Notes under the pieces: model-generated
Told to the model about the DNA's origin: nothing
The model's input: only the letters and a program-made list of their open reading frames with translations
Databases searched by the model: none
NCBI GenBank assembly: GCA_045125935.1
Contig: JBGVNW010000020.1
Span: forward strand, 1-53,281
Source: CAG-877 sp045125935
Lineage (GTDB): Bacteria; Bacillota_I; Bacilli_A; RF39; UBA660
Reading direction: 5' to 3'
Length of the DNA stretch: 53,281 bases
In this document: positions 49,621 to 53,281 of the stretch, in pieces
Layout: the number at the start of each line of letters is the position of its first letter
Position numbering within the stretch: the stretch's first letter is position 1
Program-made: the position numbers and the translations under genes

Positions 49621-51679
49621 TTATTTTTCCATCCTCTAATTTCAAAATTCGATCAAACAACTCTTGTTCCCTAAATCTATGACTAATAACAATAATTGTT
49701 TTTCCTTCTAAATAGCTAAAAATATTTCTTAAAATACAGAGAGTTTTATCAGAATCAATTTGACTAAATGCTTCATCAAATATATAAATATCACTATTTC
49801 TAATTAAAGACCTTGCTAAAATAATTCTTTGTCTTTCACCATTACTAAAATTACTTCCATTTTCCTCTAATAATTGCTGATATCCCAAATCTTTAGAAAT
49901 AAAATCAGAAACACCAGTAATATCAACTATCTTTAAAAAGTCTTGCTCTAAAACATTTCTTCCTAAAGTAATATTATTATAAATTGTATCAGTAAATAAA
50001 GATTCTAAATTACTTACATAAACAATATTTTTTCTTATTACATCTAAATGATAATGATTTATATCAATATTATTAATTGATACATAACCATAATCAACAT
50101 CAAAATATCTCATCAATATCTTCATTAAAGTACTTTTACCACTACCACTTTTACCAGTCAATAAAACTCTCTCTCCTGGCCTTATATCTAAATATAAATT
50201 ATTAAATAAATTTTTCTCATAAATAGAATAACAAAGCCCTTTAAAAGAAATAACCCCATCAAGCTTACAATACAAGTAATAATAGCCACCTTCAAACTTT
50301 TCACTATTAATCATAAAAATATCTTCTAATCTCTCATAAGCTAATTTAAAAGAAGAAAAGTTATTAAAAAAGCTTAATAAATTATTAAAAGAAAGTAAAA
50401 AATAATTAAAAATACTTTGATAAACTATCACTTCTCCAAGACCAAACTTTCCCCTTATGACAAGATAACTCCCATACCCAAATATAATAAGTAATAGCAA
50501 ATCATTAACTATCTTTTTTACAAATGCAAAAACTTCATCAATAAAAAATAAAGCATAATTACATTCTAGAAATTTTTTATATTTAAGAGAAAAAATATCA
50601 AAAAAACGTTTCTCTAAATGACTATTTTTAACTACCTCCATATTTGAAAATGATTCAACTAAGTACGAATTAACTACATCGTTATTATAATTTGACTTCT
50701 TTTTATATTTCTTATTAAACTTATTAAAAATAATTTGACTGATAAATAAGAAAACACAAAAAATAAATATCAAAAGAAAAAGTGTACTATTAACTCTAAT
50801 AAGTAATAGTCCAAATACCACTATACTAATAAAATCAGTAATTACAAAGCAGCACATTTCAATAAGAAATGATTTAATCACATTTAAATCCCTAAGTCTT
50901 GAAATCACCTCACCAGTAGTCCTATTTTTATAATATAAATACGGAAGTAATAGAATATGTCTATAAGTCTTAAAAGTAATTGAAGAATCTATTAAGCTAC
51001 TACATTTCATTAATAAAATATTTCTAAAGAATAAAGACAATTCTTTAAATAAATATATAATTAAAAGATAAATACTAATTAAAAAAATCGGTCGTACTAA
51101 GTGAAATGATATGGCTAATTCTAAAAGGTATTTAAAATGAAATGAAGTAATTATTTGAAAAACAAAAGAAATTATTGATAATACTATGATAATTATTAAT
51201 AATTTTCTCTCTTCACTGATAAAATCCTTAATCATCTTTTTAATTATATTTTTATGTGACATTACAGGTAATTGTTTCAATGGTTTCAAAAATATATAAT
51301 TAGAACTAGACATTAATTTGAATTCACTAAAAGATAAAGTTCTCTTTCCTTTAGCGGGATCCATTATTACAACTTTTTTTGTATCATGATTAATATCATA
51401 TATTACAACAAAATGCTTATAGCTTTTATTAATTACTACATGGGCAAGACAAGGTAAGTTATTATCTTCTATTTTTGACATGTCTCCCATGACACCTGTT
51501 GCTAAAAACCCAAGTTTTTTAGCCGCCTCAATTAAGTTATAAGCTGAAACCCCAGCTTTGTTAGTATTAGTCATTTCTCGTAGTAACTCCTTCGATATTT
51601 CTCCCCCATAATATCTAGTTACAGAAAGTAAACAACAAACACCACAATCTTTAATTCCATCCTGTAAAACAATTTTCAT
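49601..51679 (-). CDS. C39 peptidase-containing ABC bacteriocin exporter
   Basis: 692 residues, complete PCAT. Peptidase domain 1-125: Q6, C12 in IKDCGVCC, H89 in YKHFVVIYD, D107 in IMDPAKG, so the catalytic set is present. Membrane domain with six helices (about 155-430). ATPase domain: Walker A LTGKSGSGKSTL, signature NFSNGERQR, Walker B IYIFDEAFSQID, H-loop VISHR. It should cut double-glycine leaders and export the peptides encoded downstream. The ATG has AGGAGG 18 nt upstream, an unusually long spacing; the next codon upstream but one is a stop, so there is no other start. Confidence 0.95.
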   Translation of the reverse strand: MKIVLQDGIKDCGVCCLLSVTRYYGGEISKELLREMTNTNKAGVSAYNLIEAAKKLGFLATGVMGDMSKIEDNNLPCLAHVVINKSYKHFVVIYDINHDTKKVVIMDPAKGKRTLSFSEFKLMSSSNYIFLKPLKQLPVMSHKNIIKKMIKDFISEERKLLIIIIVLSIISFVFQIITSFHFKYLLELAISFHLVRPIFLISIYLLIIYLFKELSLFFRNILLMKCSSLIDSSITFKTYRHILLLPYLYYKNRTTGEVISRLRDLNVIKSFLIEMCCFVITDFISIVVFGLLLIRVNSTLFLLIFIFCVFLFISQIIFNKFNKKYKKKSNYNNDVVNSYLVESFSNMEVVKNSHLEKRFFDIFSLKYKKFLECNYALFFIDEVFAFVKKIVNDLLLLIIFGYGSYLVIRGKFGLGEVIVYQSIFNYFLLSFNNLLSFFNNFSSFKLAYERLEDIFMINSEKFEGGYYYLYCKLDGVISFKGLCYSIYEKNLFNNLYLDIRPGERVLLTGKSGSGKSTLMKILMRYFDVDYGYVSINNIDINHYHLDVIRKNIVYVSNLESLFTDTIYNNITLGRNVLEQDFLKIVDITGVSDFISKDLGYQQLLEENGSNFSNGERQRIILARSLIRNSDIYIFDEAFSQIDSDKTLCILRNIFSYLEGKTIIVISHRFREQELFDRILKLEDGKINEVEKL

Positions 51680-51716
51680 AAGCTAATATTTCTACTACCT
51701 CCTACTTTATTATTCA

Positions 51717-51738
51717 AAAAAAGGTAAGAAAAACTTAC
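51717..51738 (-). terminator. Second of two tandem terminators before the exporter
   Basis: Minus strand GTAAG-TTTTT-CTTAC followed by CTTTTTTTG, between the structured RNA and the exporter gene. Confidence 0.7.
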
Positions 51739-51764
51739 AAAAAAAAGAAACTTTTTCAAGTTCC
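51739..51764 (-). terminator. First tandem terminator
   Basis: Minus strand GGAACTT-gaaa-AAGTTTC (one G-U pair) followed by eight T. Confidence 0.8.
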
Positions 51765-51847
51765 TTAATTACTTATACATGGAAGCGTCTCTTAAAAAGA
51801 TATATTTTAATATTGAGAACAAATTTTGGTATTAAAATATCGCTTCC
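51739..51847 (-). ncRNA. Structured leader or small RNA upstream of the bacteriocin operon
   Basis: The predicted RNA starts at about 51847 with GGAAGCG, which pairs with CGCTTCC near 51781-51787. Inside, ATATTTTAATA pairs with TATTAAAATAT, leaving a one-sided bulge and a 17-nt apical loop. A terminator hairpin follows. So the transcript is a closed hairpin of about 65 nt plus terminator, about 109 nt in all. It could be an attenuated leader or a stand-alone RNA. No match to a known family. Confidence 0.55.
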
Positions 51848-51853
51848 ATAACT

Positions 51854-51882
51854 AATATAACATAAAGCACCTTTGTACACAA
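51854..51882 (-). promoter_or_regulatory. Promoter of the structured RNA/bacteriocin operon
   Basis: TTGTGT at 51877-51882, 17-nt spacer, TATATT at 51854-51859 with a TG just before it. The start point predicted from the -10 falls on the first G of the hairpin. Confidence 0.65.
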
Positions 51883-52012
51883 GAAGTTTACTCTTAGTTT
51901 TATAAAATATTTCAAACTTCTAAAATTTAATACCCCCACAAATGTTTAATAATTTTAATTACAACACTCTAAATCAATTAAACAAAGAAAATGAACTTAC
52001 ACATACGAAGCA

Positions 52013-52038
52013 ACAAAAAAAAGACAGCAAACTGTCTT
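52013..52038 (-). terminator. Terminator of the slipin gene
   Basis: Minus strand AAGACAG-TTTG-CTGTCTT followed by TTTTTTG. Confidence 0.88.
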
Positions 52039-52043
52039 CTTAA

Positions 52044-52901
52044 TTACTTATGTTCTTCAATTTTTTCAATAGTTGGCATCTCATGATGCTTTGGTGGCAT
52101 TGGTGGCATTGGTGGACGATTTGCAACAATCTTCTCAACAATACTATTAGCCATATTAGCATTAGCATTACCTTCAAATGCTCTAAGTACTTCTATTGGA
52201 ATTGCAAAAATAATTGTATTTGATTGATCAGAACTTAAATCATTAAGTGTAGATAAAGTTCTTAAATGAAGTGCTCCTGGAGCATTTGATAATGTAGTAG
52301 CAGCTTCAGCTAAGTTTTTAGAAGCTTCTAATTCACCAGCTGCCTTAGTAATAACTGCTTGTTTTTCTCTTTCTGCTTCCGCAACCTTTGCAATAACTCT
52401 TTGCATTTCACCAGGAAGTGTAACATCTTTTAACTCAACATTTTGTACTTTAATTCCCCAATCATCAGTTGCCTTATCAACTATTAAACAAATTTCACTA
52501 GAAATTTTTTCTCTACAAGTTAATAGTTCATCTAAAGTAACTGAACCAACAACATTTCTCATTGTAGTTTGAGCTAATTGACTAACTGCATAATGGAAAT
52601 TCTCAACACCAAGTAAAGCTTTAGAAGCATCAAAAATATTATAGTAAATTACAGCATTAATCTTAATCGAAACATTATCTTTAGTAATAACTTCTTGTTC
52701 AGGAACATCAATAACCTTTGTTCTAATATCTATCTTTCTATAATCTTGAAAAATAGGAAAAACAAGTCTCCACCCTGGTTCCATAATACTAGTAAACTTA
52801 CCTTGAGTAAACTTAATACCTCTCTCATACTCACTAATCTGTTTAGTTGAGCATAATAAAATAAATCCAATAATAATAAATAATGTAAAAAAACCTCCCA
52901 T
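52044..52901 (-). CDS. Slipin (stomatin/SPFH-domain protein)
   Basis: 285 residues: N-terminal membrane helix (FFTLFIIIGFILLCST), SPFH domain (ISEYERGIKFTQGKFTSIMEPG, TKVIDVPEQEVITKDNVSIKINAVIYY), then a coiled-coil VAEAEREKQAVITKAAGELEA and a His/Pro/Met-rich tail (PPMPPMPPKHHEM). Forms oligomers in membrane microdomains. No NfeD partner is visible in the window; it could lie past the end. Own terminator, and TATAAT at 52924-52929 upstream. Confidence 0.92.
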   Translation of the reverse strand: MGGFFTLFIIIGFILLCSTKQISEYERGIKFTQGKFTSIMEPGWRLVFPIFQDYRKIDIRTKVIDVPEQEVITKDNVSIKINAVIYYNIFDASKALLGVENFHYAVSQLAQTTMRNVVGSVTLDELLTCREKISSEICLIVDKATDDWGIKVQNVELKDVTLPGEMQRVIAKVAEAEREKQAVITKAAGELEASKNLAEAATTLSNAPGALHLRTLSTLNDLSSDQSNTIIFAIPIEVLRAFEGNANANMANSIVEKIVANRPPMPPMPPKHHEMPTIEKIEEHK

Positions 52902-53001
52902 AACTATACTCCTTTCTAACCTAATTATATCAAATTATATGAAAGTAACAAGAAAAAAATAAAAAAAACAAAACCCCTAGTATTAACAACCACCTCACTA
53001 T

Positions 53002-53281
53002 TTATAGCAAACTCTCAACCTTACTAAAATCAATAACAATAATGTCACTATTTAGATTGTTTTTCATCTTAAATTTTTCTGCATTTATTTCATACAAAGT
53101 AATTAACTTATCCTCTCTAAAACAAATTTGTTCCATCAACGGAGGTGTTTCAATCAAACTAAATTCAGTCTCATCATAATTTATATTTTCATCATACTTA
53201 AAAATTTTCAACTCGGAACTATTACCTCTTCCCCAAGATGTCGATACAACTAACCATTTTTTATAAAAGAAAATCCCCTGA
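53002..53281 (-). CDS. Partial gene, C-terminal end only
   Basis: The frame is open to the window edge; 92 codons are visible. A TTG at 53211 is not needed as a start because protein-like codons continue upstream (FYKKWLVVSTSWGRGNSSEL). Later text SLIETPPLMEQICFREDKLI and ITLYEINAEKFK suggests repeated beta strands as in a propeller. Product not recognised. Confidence 0.55.
   Translation of the reverse strand, partial: QGIFFYKKWLVVSTSWGRGNSSELKIFKYDENINYDETEFSLIETPPLMEQICFREDKLITLYEINAEKFKMKNNLNSDIIVIDFSKVESLL

Overview
The window is a stretch of an AT-rich chromosome from a low-GC Bacillota bacterium able, or descended from ancestors able, to sporulate. Evidence: a small acid-soluble spore protein gene (sspI), the sporulation genes yqfC and yqfD, yqzL between era and recO, Bacillus-like housekeeping gene order, T-box leaders and strong GGAGG ribosome binding sites. 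A single-chain glycyl-tRNA synthetase, very low GC and a serpin suggest an uncultured host-associated lineage of the Bacilli/Erysipelotrichia/RF39 type; this placement is inference. The code looks standard: TGG is used for Trp and TGA ends several genes. Every gene except sspI lies on the minus strand.

Layout, left to right (transcription runs right to left). 149-4613: topA, rnhB, a HipA-like kinase gene and rbgA. 4628-20350: an accessory region separating lepB from rbgA. It holds a dCMP deaminase, phage-type KilA-N and DinD-like genes, a methyltransferase, nucleotide-metabolism genes (deoxyribosyltransferase-like, ASCH-cytidine deaminase fusion, THEP1-SWIM fusion, DNPH1-like), a WYL regulator, an acidic repeat protein, a lipase-like hydrolase, a large Ig-like/SGNH surface protein, a phospholipase C-like gene and an HD hydrolase. 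Several genes here are broken by in-frame stop codons. 20440-24587: lepB, rplS, trmD, rimM, a SpoU methylase and a YgjP-type protease. 24679-24909: sspI (+). 24931-29240: pheT, pheS and a HAD phosphatase behind a Phe T-box. 29330-36040: serpin, frr, a lipoprotein, tsf, rpsB, rplT, rpmI and infC with an attenuating L20-type leader. 36052-40610: a laccase-domain protein, a C26 amidotransferase, and glyS behind a Gly-type T-box. 40579-46433: recO, yqzL, era, cdd, dgkA, ybeY, vanZ, yqfD, yqfC, yqeY. 46479-48681: two paralogous putative zincins and rpsU.

48759-51847 is the most interesting locus. A complete C39-peptidase ABC exporter and a membrane accessory protein precede three genes under 60 codons. 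Two of these encode double-glycine-leader peptides, starting with GTG and TTG and overlapping by 4 nt, each with one GxxxG motif in the mature part. The third encodes a small membrane protein that could confer immunity. Together they look like a two-peptide bacteriocin operon. Upstream lies a promoter, a long RNA hairpin and two tandem terminators. The window ends with a slipin gene and a partial gene.

Other notable points: ribosomal proteins S2 and L20, encoded next to each other, both end in a similar Rho_N/SAP-like tail; infC appears to start with AUC; the glyS T-box leader looks unusually short; and the 5' end of rbgA is duplicated about 1.7 kb upstream, flanking a decayed KilA-N gene.
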